Notes: generated by a model not told the origin, from the sequence alone. Shown: positions 1-8,087, numbered from the stretch's first letter. The stretch: 22,377 bases of DNA from Chloroflexota bacterium (GCA_024223125.1 JAAEOP010000089.1:1-22377), one strand, 5' to 3'. Translations and numbers: made by a program.

Positions 1-1
1 A

Positions 2-931
2 GACGGTATTTCGTTTGATATCATGCGGGGTGAAACGTTGGGGGTTGTTGGAGAAAGCGGCTGCGGCAAGTCAACAGCAGGTCGTGCTATTTTGCGATTG
101 CACGAACCTACATCCGGTCATGTGTATTTTGATGGCATTGATTTGACTACGCTTGACAGTACGGAACTGCGCGAGTTAAGACCACAAATACAGATGATTT
201 TTCAAGACTCCATAGCTTCTCTTAATCCACGTCATTCAGTTGAGAAAATTATCAGCGAGCCGTTGCGGATTCATAATCGAGGCAATGAACGTGAGGTGCA
301 TGATCGGGTGGTAGAACTGATGGAATTGGTTAGTCTGAAATCTAACTGGCTTAAGCGGTTTCCACATGAATTCTCTGGTGGTCAGCGACAGCGCATCAAC
401 ATCGCCCGTGCTCTAGCGCTTGATCCCAAATTTGTTGTAGCCGATGAACCTATTTCGGCACTTGATGTGTCCATCCAGGCCCAGGTGGTTAATTTGCTCA
501 AAGACTTGCAAGTGCGGCTCGGCCTGACATTTCTTTTTATTGCCCACGACCTGAGTATGGTTCGCCATATCTCGAACCGCGTGGCGGTCATGTATTTGGG
601 TAAAGTGATGGAACTGGCTTCACGGAATCAACTTTTTAGAACGCCTCTTCATCCCTATACGCAATCATTGATCTCGGCCGTTCCGTTACCCGAACCAAAA
701 CTTGAACGTCGGCGACGGCAATTCATTCTTAAAGGAGATCCGCCAAGCCCGTCGAATCCGCCATCGGGTTGTGTATTCCACACACGCTGCCCATTGTCTG
801 TTGAGCAATGCCTTACAACGATACCTGAATTTCGTGAAATGCGCCCTGGTCATTTTGTGGCTTGTCATCTGGCTAATGAAGAAGGGGGTAGCAAAATTCC
901 TGAGATGACGGTTCTGGCTTCAGAATTTTAA
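2..931 (+). CDS. Peptide/nickel ABC transporter ATP-binding protein, DppF/OppF type (5' end outside window)
   Basis: Cytoplasmic ATPase subunit that powers import of oligopeptides, dipeptides or similar solutes through a two-permease complex. The frame is open from base 2 (DGISFDI precedes the first Met at 23), so the N-terminus lies outside the window. Counting from that Met: Walker [10 protein letters not shown] near residues 10-18, Q-loop MIFQDS, signature FSGGQRQR (FSGGQ instead of LSGGQ), Walker B FVVADEP and switch His in LFIAHDLS. The C-terminus has the oligo_HPY extension ([12 protein letters not shown]), then a Cys-rich tail ([12 protein letters not shown]). In related DppD/DppF-type subunits this tail can hold an iron-sulfur cluster; that role here is inference. 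The partner DppD-like ATPase and permeases would lie to the left of the window. The family call is secure, the substrate is not. Confidence 0.95.
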   Translation, partial: DGISFDIMRGETLGVVGESGCGKSTAGRAILRLHEPTSGHVYFDGIDLTTLDSTELRELRPQIQMIFQDSIASLNPRHSVEKIISEPLRIHNRGNEREVHDRVVELMELVSLKSNWLKRFPHEFSGGQRQRINIARALALDPKFVVADEPISALDVSIQAQVVNLLKDLQVRLGLTFLFIAHDLSMVRHISNRVAVMYLGKVMELASRNQLFRTPLHPYTQSLISAVPLPEPKLERRRRQFILKGDPPSPSNPPSGCVFHTRCPLSVEQCLTTIPEFREMRPGHFVACHLANEEGGSKIPEMTVLASEF

Positions 932-971
932 TGCGATCGTTATTCACTAGTTTTTTTAAGGAAGAATGTTG

Positions 972-1583
972 ATGGAAATCCCATTAAATGTTGATGTACA
1001 TTGCACCGACGGCCGTTGTGGCCGTTCTACCTTGATGATTCTGAATCCTGCTACCGAACAACTGACACATGTGGTTGTAAAGGAACAATGGCCGTCGCGC
1101 ACCGAGCGACTTGTACCCATAGATTGGATCACGGCAACCACTCGGGAAATCATTGTACTCAAACATAATCGGAAAGAATTCAATCATCTTGATCCTTTCA
1201 CTAGGAAAGATTTTATCTATACAGATGTCTCCAATTTTGCAAATGATTCAGACTTGACGCTTTATTGGCCTTATGTTGTTCCGGCAAAACAAGTGATTGA
1301 ACATAAACTGAGGCAAATTGAACCAGGTGAACTGGCTGTCCGCCGCGGAGCGCAAGTACATGCGACCGATGGTCGGGTAGGTCGCGTAGATGAGTTTGTT
1401 GTAGATGCAGAAAATGGACACATTACATATCTAGTTCTGCGAGAAGGTCATTTGTGGGATCGCCGGGAAATAACTATCCCGCTTTCGTATATAAAACGTA
1501 TCGAAGAAAAACATGTCCACTTAAATGTGGATAAAGGTACAATTGGAAAGCTGCCTTCAGTTGCCGTGCATAGACCCTGGTAA
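972..1583 (+). CDS. PRC-barrel domain protein (two barrel-like halves)
   Basis: About 203 residues with two beta-rich halves, each starting with a barrel-like pattern: residues ~1-70 (NVDVHCTDGRCGRSTLMILNP) and ~120-190 (RRGAQVHATDGRVGRVDEFV, then TYLVLREGHLWDRREITIP). The second half is a good match to the PRC-barrel fold, which occurs in photosynthetic reaction-centre subunit H, in RimM and in many small stress-related proteins. The cellular role is unknown. I chose ATG 972 because AAGGA at 958-962 lies 9 bases before it; ATG 966 is in frame but too close to that site. It follows the ABC gene by about 40 bases on the same strand, with no clear functional link. A possible terminator hairpin follows the stop. 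Confidence 0.8.
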   Translation: MEIPLNVDVHCTDGRCGRSTLMILNPATEQLTHVVVKEQWPSRTERLVPIDWITATTREIIVLKHNRKEFNHLDPFTRKDFIYTDVSNFANDSDLTLYWPYVVPAKQVIEHKLRQIEPGELAVRRGAQVHATDGRVGRVDEFVVDAENGHITYLVLREGHLWDRREITIPLSYIKRIEEKHVHLNVDKGTIGKLPSVAVHRPW

Positions 1584-1862
1584 GGAATTGTAGACAACAG
1601 TTCTCAATTCTTTTCTAATGGAGTATGTCATGGATGGTACATTAGGTTGGTATCCCTCAAAGGCTAGAGGCAGTTGGGCAATTCGCCGTACAACGTCTTC
1701 GTTAGATATTTGAGAGTTAAACAGATCTGCCTCGTCGTATAGCATATCTACGGGTATCCTTGTTTCCTGGTATCCTCCATAGCTTAATCCGGCCATATGT
1801 CGCAACAAATCCTGAATCGTCATGGGGTGTTTAGGCTCAATCAATATGCCATCCTGTGCGAT
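1557..1862 (-). pseudogene. Remnant of a class C beta-lactamase-like serine hydrolase
   Basis: The minus-strand frame reads KHPMTIQDLLRHMAGLSYG, close to the family pattern in which (I/M)TI-DLL-H-(S/A)GL-YG follows the active-site SxxK region. About 45 residues later comes VRRIAQLPLAFE, matching the usual L-PL-F-PG-...-YS segment, but the PG-W-YS part is scrambled (GYQPNVPSMTYS), which suggests a small indel. The N-terminal part with the catalytic SxxK is absent: homology begins within about 5 bases of the stop codon of the upstream oxidoreductase. The C-terminal part is also missing, because the PRC-barrel gene ends here on the other strand. I read this as a leftover of a gene whose two ends were deleted. 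It is unlikely to be functional. Confidence 0.7.
1585..1616 (+). terminator. Possible rho-independent terminator after the PRC-barrel gene
   Basis: GAATTG (1585-1590) pairs with CAATTC (1605-1610) and is followed by TTTTCT. It starts directly after the stop codon at 1583. The stem is short and AT-rich, so the call is weak. Confidence 0.35.
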
Positions 1863-1864
1863 TT

Positions 1865-2851
1865 TTATCCAGCAATATCCACCACCACATTGCCAATATA
1901 AGTTCCGCTCTCCACAGCTTCATGTGCTTTTGCTAATTGGGACAATGGAAACTGGGTGGCAATTGGATGCACCAGCTTGCCATCTTTGATAGCCTGCAAA
2001 ATATCTTTCCCTGCTTGTTCTTTCGCCGCCTGGGGCATGTTGTAAACCAATGCCAACCGCAACGAAATATTATTGAACATAAGCGGGTAAAAAGGAAGCG
2101 CCGGTTCCACATCACCCATTGAGGCATAGGCGGCGATGGTGCCATTGTTCTTCAGTATCGCCTGGGAAACCGGTAAATTCCCGCCGAAATCGACCTCTAT
2201 GATTCTATCCACTCCAGCTCTGCCGCTGATCTCCATAATCTTATCTACTACATCTTCGGTGTGGTAATTGATGATGAAATCGGCCCCGGCATGTCGGGCA
2301 TGATCCCCTTTTTGTGTGGAGCTGACTGTCGTAATTACCGTGGCTCTAGCCCATTTGGCTAACTGGATGGCATAATGACCCACCGCACCCGCCCCACCGG
2401 TCACTAAAACAGATTGATCGGCAATGGGACCATCGCTAAATAGACAACGGTGTGCAGTCATTGCCGGAATGCCCAAACAAGCGCCTTCGGCAAAAGTGAC
2501 ATTCGCAGGTAGAGGCACCACCTGTGTTTGGGGAAGGGTGATATACTCGGCGGCGGTGCCAAACGGCCGTTCATGTTGCCCATTAAAAACCCACACCCTT
2601 TCCCCAATTCTGCTTGTATCAACACCTACCCCCACCTGATCAATTACGCCCGCCCCATCACTGTGCGGAATAATACGCCGCTCAGGCATTGCACCACGCA
2701 ATCCGGCACGCTTCTTCACATCTGATGGATTGATGCCTGAAGCAAAAAGACGCACGCGCACCTCATTTTCGGCCGCTATTGGCGTTGCCACTTCGCCAAT
2801 TTGAATAACGTCATGTGCCGCTCCATATTGGTTATACCAGCCAGCTTTCAT
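1865..2851 (-). CDS. NADPH:quinone oxidoreductase, zinc-independent MDR family
   Basis: A 328-residue medium-chain dehydrogenase/reductase of the quinone-reductase (zeta-crystallin) group. It should reduce quinones or alpha,beta-unsaturated carbonyls with NADPH in the cytoplasm. The GroES-like N-terminal half contains ASGINPSDVKKRAG (residues ~38-51). The Rossmann half starts with SVLVTGGAGAVGHYAIQLAKW, the nucleotide-binding motif of this group (TGGAGAVG at 151-158). The Cys/His ligands of catalytic and structural zinc are not seen, as expected. ATG 2851 is preceded by AGAGGA at a suitable distance; a GTG one codon upstream is also in frame. The length is normal for the family. It lies 83 bases downstream of the S15 hydrolase on the same strand, with a terminator-like hairpin between them, so co-transcription is uncertain. 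Confidence 0.9.
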   Translation of the reverse strand: MKAGWYNQYGAAHDVIQIGEVATPIAAENEVRVRLFASGINPSDVKKRAGLRGAMPERRIIPHSDGAGVIDQVGVGVDTSRIGERVWVFNGQHERPFGTAAEYITLPQTQVVPLPANVTFAEGACLGIPAMTAHRCLFSDGPIADQSVLVTGGAGAVGHYAIQLAKWARATVITTVSSTQKGDHARHAGADFIINYHTEDVVDKIMEISGRAGVDRIIEVDFGGNLPVSQAILKNNGTIAAYASMGDVEPALPFYPLMFNNISLRLALVYNMPQAAKEQAGKDILQAIKDGKLVHPIATQFPLSQLAKAHEAVESGTYIGNVVVDIAG

Positions 2852-2864
2852 CACTCACTTTTCC

Positions 2865-2896
2865 TCTGAAAAAGTAAGACAAGTTTGCAACTTGTC
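2865..2896 (-). terminator. Hairpin with T-rich tail between the S15 hydrolase and the oxidoreductase
   Basis: GACAAGTT (2878-2885) and AACTTGTC (2889-2896) form a perfect 8-bp stem with a 3-base loop. Read on the minus strand it is followed by TTACTTTTT. It could end hydrolase transcription (minus strand) just before the oxidoreductase start. Confidence 0.5.
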
Positions 2897-2934
2897 CGGG
2901 CAAGATACAATCTTACCCTATTACGGTTTCACAT

Positions 2935-4962
2935 TTAAACCAAATCTCGTGGGATGGAAAAGTCCCAAATTTTCTGAAATACCTGGTCATCCCCTTCATG
3001 GGCAGTCAGCTTATTGGTCACATAAAAAGTTTCACTATCCACCCACATCTTGCTGACCGTTTCCACTCGTGTACGCCACGCGCCACGGCCAATGTGAATC
3101 GTCCGATCACATTGGGCAGTTGCCGAGAGGGGATCCCCCTCGGTGATGGCATACTGATTATGGCGAACAGTATCATACTCAATACCACTGAGGAGCAGGC
3201 GTTGCGCTCCTTCATCAGCAAAATCGTCAACCAAACAACGTCCCGTCCCTGGATCATATGTTGCCGTACGACGGCGTGATTCCGATCGTAAGGTTTCCCG
3301 GGCCATCAATGGTGCCGCTTCCGGTGGTGCAAAAGGGAGAATATGATCTTCACGAGGAGGGCGCACGGGCAGCAGCAGCCGTCCACCGGGATACAGCGTC
3401 AGCGTTACCGCTTCGGGAGAAGGCCAGGCATGAGGCCAATAGGTGGGCGAGACGGCAACCCGCCATCGGTGACCAGCAGGTAAAATATGGGCAATCGCAT
3501 TGAGGCGTACAACAATTTGGTATTGCTGACCAGGCAGCAAAGGGGTTGGGTTTTCGTGGCTTTCCTGATGGGTCAGATTTAACTGTCCCCAACTAACGAG
3601 CGTAGATGCACCGTCTGGGGCCACGTCGCACAGGCGCACGGCCAATAATGCCAATGGCCGATCCACGGACACAGCCAAACTCACTTCCGGAAACCCCAAG
3701 ATTTCTATCGGTTTGGTTAAGGGGGACGAGGTAAAAGAGATGGAACGGCCGTCTTCCTCTTGCTGATCAGCCGGCATATCTCCAGGGTTGCCATAGGCAC
3801 ACCAAACCCCAGCATCCATCCCATGAACCTGAAATCCTTTGAAGGAAATCGCTGTTCCCTCTGGTGCTCGCTGACTGTTTAACCGACCGGCAACCGTATC
3901 CGACGTAGCTGCATTTAACCAATAGGTTTGGTTCTGAATATGGGAAGAAGGCCAAGCCAGTTCTGCCACCCATCGCCCCGGACGCAGCGCATACTCGGTT
4001 TGCGGTGGCACACTTTCCTGCATCCAGGCTCGTAACATTGGCTCCTTCATGATGTCCGTCTCGATCCCTTTCAACCAATAATCCCACCAGCGTAAACATT
4101 CTTGCAGAAAGCCAATGGCCGGACCGGGCGTAGCTACTTCTGGATACTCATGCACCCAGGGACCTATCAAACCTTTACGGGGAACAGATAATCCGGCCAA
4201 CAGGCGAAAAATGGCGTTTGTATACCCGTCCGCCCAGCCGCCGACCGCATACACAGGGCAGATAATGTCATCATAATTTTCACACACCGATCCATGCTGC
4301 CAAAATGCATTCCGCCTTTGGTGTTGCAGCCATGCTTCCACAAAGGGGGGCGTTTCCTCCATCCGTGCCAACCACATTTCCCGCCATGGCTCGCCTACAA
4401 ATCGGGGATCGGGTGGTCGAGCATTATAAGCCAGCATCACCGAGGCCCATGAGAGCATTTCGGAGGCCAGCAAACAGCCCCCCATGTAATGAACGTCATC
4501 GGCATACCGGTCATCGGTGGAGCAAAGAGTGATGATTGCTTTGAGTTCGGGCGGCCGCCGGGCGGCAATTTGAAGGCCGTTGAACCCACCCCATGACTTG
4601 CCAATAATGCCTACATCCCCCGTACACCAGCTTTGCGCGGCAATCCAGGTCAAAACCTCCAAAGCATCATCCTGTTCCTGGGGCAAATACTCATCGTAGA
4701 GAATGCCATCCGAATCGCCACTGCCACGCATATCTACCCGGATTGAAGCGTACCCATGTCCAGCAAAGTAGGGATGGCGGATCGAATCTCGCAAGGCAGT
4801 AAAATCTGTTTTACGGTAGGGGATATATTCCAAGATGGCTGGCACCGGGTTTAACTCGGCATCCTCTGGCAGCCAGAGTCGTGCCGCCAGCCGCGTCCCG
4901 TCCGACATCAGAATCCAGAGATTCTCAATTTCGCGCACTTGGCAAGAGTAAATCTTTTTCAC
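2935..4962 (-). CDS. CocE/NonD family hydrolase (peptidase S15, X-Pro dipeptidyl-peptidase type)
   Basis: A 675-residue alpha/beta hydrolase plus PepX_C jelly-roll domain, a family that cleaves acyl, ester or proline-peptide bonds. The start of the fold is typical (REIENLWILMSDGTRLAARLWLPED, residues ~10-34). The nucleophile elbow GKSWGG places Ser123; the likely acid and base are Asp245 (GGWADGYTN) and His271 (GPWVHEYPE), so the triad is complete. The PepX_C part spans about residues 310-560, and a further ~100-residue tail is present. I chose GTG 4962 because homology begins there and AGAAGGGG lies just upstream. The frame stays open through an upstream ligase remnant and a MITE to a GTG at 5139, which would add 59 unrelated residues. 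No signal peptide is seen at the chosen start. The substrate cannot be read from the sequence. Confidence 0.88.
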   Translation of the reverse strand: MKKIYSCQVREIENLWILMSDGTRLAARLWLPEDAELNPVPAILEYIPYRKTDFTALRDSIRHPYFAGHGYASIRVDMRGSGDSDGILYDEYLPQEQDDALEVLTWIAAQSWCTGDVGIIGKSWGGFNGLQIAARRPPELKAIITLCSTDDRYADDVHYMGGCLLASEMLSWASVMLAYNARPPDPRFVGEPWREMWLARMEETPPFVEAWLQHQRRNAFWQHGSVCENYDDIICPVYAVGGWADGYTNAIFRLLAGLSVPRKGLIGPWVHEYPEVATPGPAIGFLQECLRWWDYWLKGIETDIMKEPMLRAWMQESVPPQTEYALRPGRWVAELAWPSSHIQNQTYWLNAATSDTVAGRLNSQRAPEGTAISFKGFQVHGMDAGVWCAYGNPGDMPADQQEEDGRSISFTSSPLTKPIEILGFPEVSLAVSVDRPLALLAVRLCDVAPDGASTLVSWGQLNLTHQESHENPTPLLPGQQYQIVVRLNAIAHILPAGHRWRVAVSPTYWPHAWPSPEAVTLTLYPGGRLLLPVRPPREDHILPFAPPEAAPLMARETLRSESRRRTATYDPGTGRCLVDDFADEGAQRLLLSGIEYDTVRHNQYAITEGDPLSATAQCDRTIHIGRGAWRTRVETVSKMWVDSETFYVTNKLTAHEGDDQVFQKIWDFSIPRDLV

Positions 4963-4964
4963 CG

Positions 4965-5519
4965 CACCACACCCCTTCTGTTCTTTGACAGTGCGGCAAA
5001 AAGCACGCACCGTTTTGATCCAAGCAGTATTATCACAGTAACCATTCACTCCCCCAAGGTGTCCGGCACTTATAAACGATTGTGCTACTCCAGTAGACTT
5101 GGTAATGAAGTGCCGGGCACCTGAATGGTTACTTATCACATCGATTCAGCCTTGGATAATCCAGCAACTTTAACGTGATCTCCTGCGTACCCATCAGCAT
5201 TGCAGAGAAGCAGCGAGTTTGTGCTTCCTCGTTCCCCCAAATATAGGTATGATAACCTAAGGGGTTGCTCAAGGCTACCTTACTGCCCAAAGCTGCATGG
5301 AGAGCTTGACGTTGTTTATCACCCAGCGGCGGCATGGACAATCCTAGCGTTGCTGCCGTGTCCGCCACCAGACCTGCTTCTTCCCCACCGGAACAGCTAA
5401 TTAAAGCAATTTGGTTGCTAGGCAGCGAACCGATGATGCTGATTCGCTCATCTGTAATCAGAGCTTCGATATATTCGTGCAGGGCCACGCCTACCTGATT
5501 GCCATTCGAGTCATGCGCG
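4965..5519 (-). pseudogene. Remnant of an ADP-forming acyl-CoA synthetase (acetate-CoA ligase family), interrupted by a MITE
   Basis: The minus-strand frame reads SNGNQVGVALHEYIEALITDE, then IALISCSGGEEAGLVADTAATLG, then PLGYHTYIWGNEEAQTRCFSAML and KLLDYPRLNRCD. These match the succinyl-CoA-ligase-like flavodoxin region of NDP-forming acyl-CoA synthetases, which make acyl-CoA from acid, CoA and ATP. About 700 residues are expected; only about 150 remain. The 5' cut is just after the acyl-CoA dehydrogenase stop codon at 5522. After NRCD the frame is broken by the element at 5038-5132 and resumes on its far side as NTAWIKTVRAFCRTVKEQ, running into the start of the S15 hydrolase. Catalytic His and ATP-grasp parts are absent, so it is dead. 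The family is well supported and the substrate unknown. Confidence 0.8.
5038..5132. mobile_element. 95-bp MITE-like element with 11-bp terminal inverted repeats and 8-bp target duplication
   Basis: The ends are GTAACCATTCA (5038-5048) and TGAATGGTTAC (5122-5132), perfect inverted repeats. A second inverted pair lies inside: GGTGTCCGGCACTT and AAGTGCCGGGCACC, with one mismatch, so most of the element can fold into a hairpin. Exact direct repeats TTATCACA flank it (5030-5037 and 5133-5140). Deleting the element and one repeat joins NRCD to NTAWIK in one frame of the acyl-CoA ligase remnant, which confirms insertion into that gene. It has no coding capacity, so it would have needed a transposase from elsewhere. 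Ends starting GTAA and 8-bp duplications are typical of the IS66 family; assignment to it is inference. Confidence 0.85.
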
Positions 5520-5521
5520 TA

Positions 5522-6685
5522 TTATTTTTGCTCATACGGCCGTAACAACGCCCGTGAAATAATGTGTCGTTGAATCTCGCTGGTGCCGTCCCAAATTCGT
5601 TCCACGCGGGCATCGCGCCACATGCGCACAATTGGATTCTCTTCTGCCAGACCCATGCCACCAAATATTTGGACGGCGTTGTCCGTAAGTCGAGCCAGCA
5701 TTTCAGTAGAATAGAGTTTGGCTATAGCGAAATCTTCGTCATGGGCAATACCTTGATCCTCTTTCCAGGCTGTTTGCAGGGTAAGAAGCTCTGCCGCCCG
5801 CAGTTCGGCCGTCATATCAGCCAATTTAAAAGAGATCCCCTGGAATTTGCCAATAGGTCGGCCAAATTGATGGCGTGTTGCCGCCCAACCCCGACACAGC
5901 TCTAAGGCACGATAGCCACGTCCCACGCAAAAAGCAGCCACGGCCAGCCGGGTTGCGCCGAGCCATTGATTAGCAACGTCAAAGCCATGATGTTCCTCAC
6001 CCAGAATATTGGCAACGGGTACACGACAATCGTCAAACGCCAGAATTGAATTATGGTAGCCACGATGGGAAACCACATCATACCCCTTTTTCACCTCAAA
6101 ACCAGGCGTCCCCATATCCACCAGGAATGATGTAATCTGCTTACGAGTGCCACGCGACGTTTCCTCTTCACCAGACACGGCAAACAAAATCACATAGTCT
6201 GAGATGTCACCATGGCTGATGAAATGTTTGGTTCCAGTAATCAGATAGTCATCACCGTCCCGCACTGCTCGACACCGCATTGAACGCAAATCAGACCCAG
6301 CAGCCGGTTCTGTCATCGCCAAACATTCTTGGCGCTGACCGCGAATGGTGGGCAGCAGGTAGGTTTCAATTTGCTCTCCTTTGCAAGCCTGCAAAATATT
6401 GCTGGGGCGGGCAACGAAATGTTGTAAAGCCATGCTGGTGCGCCCCAATTCCCGTTCCATCAAGGTCAAGGTGAGCGTGTCTAGCTCGGAGCCACCATAT
6501 TCTTCCGGCATATTGGCGGCATAGAGACCATATTGCAATGCTTTTTCAGTAATTTGCCGGCGCAGTTCAGGACGTACTTCGTTAAGCTGCTCCACCTCAT
6601 CTTCATAAGGTATTAGCTCTTTCTCAACAAAAGAACGCACGGTGGAAACTATCATTTTCTGTTCATCAGTCAGGCTAAAATTCAT
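5522..6685 (-). CDS. Acyl-CoA dehydrogenase
   Basis: A 387-residue FAD-dependent dehydrogenase that introduces a 2,3 double bond into an acyl-CoA and passes electrons to ETF. The N-terminal helical domain is followed by the FAD-contact motif LAMTEPAAGSDL, the beta-domain (HRGYHNSILAFDDCRVP) and the C-terminal helical domain with ATRHQFGRPIGKFQGISFKLADM and QIFGGMGLAEENPIVRMWRDAR. The region that carries the catalytic Glu in medium- and short-chain enzymes (usually YEGTS) reads IWDGTSEIQ, so Asp366 is at that position. Start ATG 6685 has AGGAGA upstream. It lies 55 bases behind the thioesterase on the same strand, probably in one operon, with the dead ligase behind it. The chain length or substrate (possibly a carnitine-type acyl-CoA) is inference. 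Confidence 0.93.
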   Translation of the reverse strand: MNFSLTDEQKMIVSTVRSFVEKELIPYEDEVEQLNEVRPELRRQITEKALQYGLYAANMPEEYGGSELDTLTLTLMERELGRTSMALQHFVARPSNILQACKGEQIETYLLPTIRGQRQECLAMTEPAAGSDLRSMRCRAVRDGDDYLITGTKHFISHGDISDYVILFAVSGEEETSRGTRKQITSFLVDMGTPGFEVKKGYDVVSHRGYHNSILAFDDCRVPVANILGEEHHGFDVANQWLGATRLAVAAFCVGRGYRALELCRGWAATRHQFGRPIGKFQGISFKLADMTAELRAAELLTLQTAWKEDQGIAHDEDFAIAKLYSTEMLARLTDNAVQIFGGMGLAEENPIVRMWRDARVERIWDGTSEIQRHIISRALLRPYEQK

Positions 6686-6740
6686 CTAAGTTTCTCCTGA
6701 AAATATGGCGTGATTTTGCAAACCATAATACAGATTCTCA

Positions 6741-7223
6741 TTACTCTATTTTCATCTGCCGCCCCACTTGCTTGGGGATGGGCATTGTTTTGTGTGCAGT
6801 CATGATGGCGGAAAGGGCTTTGTAAACGGATGATGTGATGGGAGAGGCTGCGGAGGCTTTCATGTCTACGTGAACCAACATTTGTTCGGTCGTTGCTAGC
6901 AAATTGTCAGTGGTTGTGTGGAACATCCAGTGGAAAAAATGAAGGCGTTTCTGATCCAGGCCCAGCAATTGGGTACTGATCCGCAACGGTTCGTCGCTTG
7001 TCATTTCACGATAAAAGTTGATGTGGGTTTCGACAGTGTAGAAGGATTGTCCAGCAGCCCGATACGCCCCGTCTATACCCACATAGCGAAAAAGGGCATC
7101 AGAGGCATCGCCAAAGGCGGTCAAATAGCTGGCCTCGGTCATATGGCCGTTGTAGTCGATCCAGTTAGGGTCAACGGTGCAGCGATAAAGCTGGAGTGGC
7201 CTTTCTATTTTGCTCTCATTCAT
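6741..7223 (-). CDS. Hotdog-fold acyl-CoA thioesterase, betainyl-CoA-thioesterase-like
   Basis: A 160-residue single hotdog-fold protein. The active-site segment WIDYNGHMTEASYL (Asp23, Asn25, His27) and the following FGDASDALFRYVG and FYTVETHINFYRE match the thioesterases of carnitine degradation. Those cleave betainyl-CoA to glycine betaine and CoA, and in some bacteria are fused to L-carnitine dehydrogenase. The later segment LGLDQKRLHFFHWMFH fits the same group. It heads the minus-strand cluster that continues with an acyl-CoA dehydrogenase and a ligase remnant, so the set may once have served breakdown of a quaternary-amine acyl-CoA. No 3-dehydrocarnitine cleavage enzyme or carnitine dehydrogenase is visible in the window, so this pathway is only a hypothesis. 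Fold and thioesterase role are likely. Confidence 0.75.
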   Translation of the reverse strand: MNESKIERPLQLYRCTVDPNWIDYNGHMTEASYLTAFGDASDALFRYVGIDGAYRAAGQSFYTVETHINFYREMTSDEPLRISTQLLGLDQKRLHFFHWMFHTTTDNLLATTEQMLVHVDMKASAASPITSSVYKALSAIMTAHKTMPIPKQVGRQMKIE

Positions 7224-7412
7224 TTTGTTTATTTACTCTACACCCCCCATCCTGGATCGGAATATATATCTCTGTTATTTTATTGTCAAGATCGAAACAG
7301 ATTCTTTTTTAAGGTTGCTGATATGATCATCTCGCAGGGTTTTTCCAACCTACACAAATAATTTGTCTACAATGCCGGAGTGTATTAACATTACACAAAT
7401 AGGAGCAACTAT

Positions 7413-8087
7413 ATGTGCGGCCGATTTGCTTTAATTTCTTCAACTGAACAGGTGGCGACTTTATTTGATATAGACAACACGGCCGTCGCCATCCCTGAAC
7501 CTGTCCCCCGCTACAACATCGCCCCTACCCAACCCGTCTTGGCTGTTCGCCATGATGACAACGGCCGCCGCGAGCTAACCTTTTTTCGTTGGGGACTGGT
7601 TCCATCCTGGTCAAAAGATGTGTCCTATGGCTCTCGGCTGATCAACGCCCGCTCTGAAACAGTGGCCGAAAAACCATCCTTCCGTGCCGCCTTCAAACGC
7701 CGCCGCTGCCTCATTCCCGCCGATGGTTTTTATGAATGGCAAAAGCTGAACGGCGACAAACAACCCGTCTACATTCATGCGGCCGACAAACAGCCGTATG
7801 CCCTGGCAGGACTATGGGAAACATGGCGTGATCCCGAAGGCAGCGCTCTGCAAACCTGCACTATTCTCACCACTACCCCCAACGAGATGATGGCTCCCAT
7901 CCACAACCGGATGCCTGTCATCATCGAGCCGGAAGATTATTCGATGTGGTTAGACCCTGGCGACACACCGCAAGATGGGCTGCATTTGCTACGGCCGTAC
8001 CCCGCCCACAAAATGGCCGCCCACCCCGTCAGCGCCATCGTCAACAACCCGCGCAACGATGTGCCCGAATGTATCCAACCAATTTAG
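7413..8087 (+). CDS. yedK: SRAP-domain protein (HMCES/YedK), abasic-site DNA-protein crosslinker
   Basis: A 224-residue protein covering the whole SRAP domain. Such proteins form a stable thiazolidine crosslink between Cys2 and an abasic site in single-stranded DNA and so shield it from cleavage. The key residues are all present: Cys2 directly after the initiator Met (MCGRFAL), Asn78 in INARSET, Glu108 in GFYEWQ and His164 in IHNRMP. ATG 7413 must be the start, because Cys2 has to be exposed after Met removal; AGGAG lies upstream. It is divergent from the thioesterase gene, leaving a 189-base shared promoter region. The stop codon runs straight into a perfect hairpin (8086-8113). Confidence 0.95.
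   Translation: MCGRFALISSTEQVATLFDIDNTAVAIPEPVPRYNIAPTQPVLAVRHDDNGRRELTFFRWGLVPSWSKDVSYGSRLINARSETVAEKPSFRAAFKRRRCLIPADGFYEWQKLNGDKQPVYIHAADKQPYALAGLWETWRDPEGSALQTCTILTTTPNEMMAPIHNRMPVIIEPEDYSMWLDPGDTPQDGLHLLRPYPAHKMAAHPVSAIVNNPRNDVPECIQPI

Noticed and set aside
6918..7361. 147-residue plus-strand open frame
   Set aside because: It is antisense to the well-supported thioesterase gene and has no recognisable domain or ribosome site.
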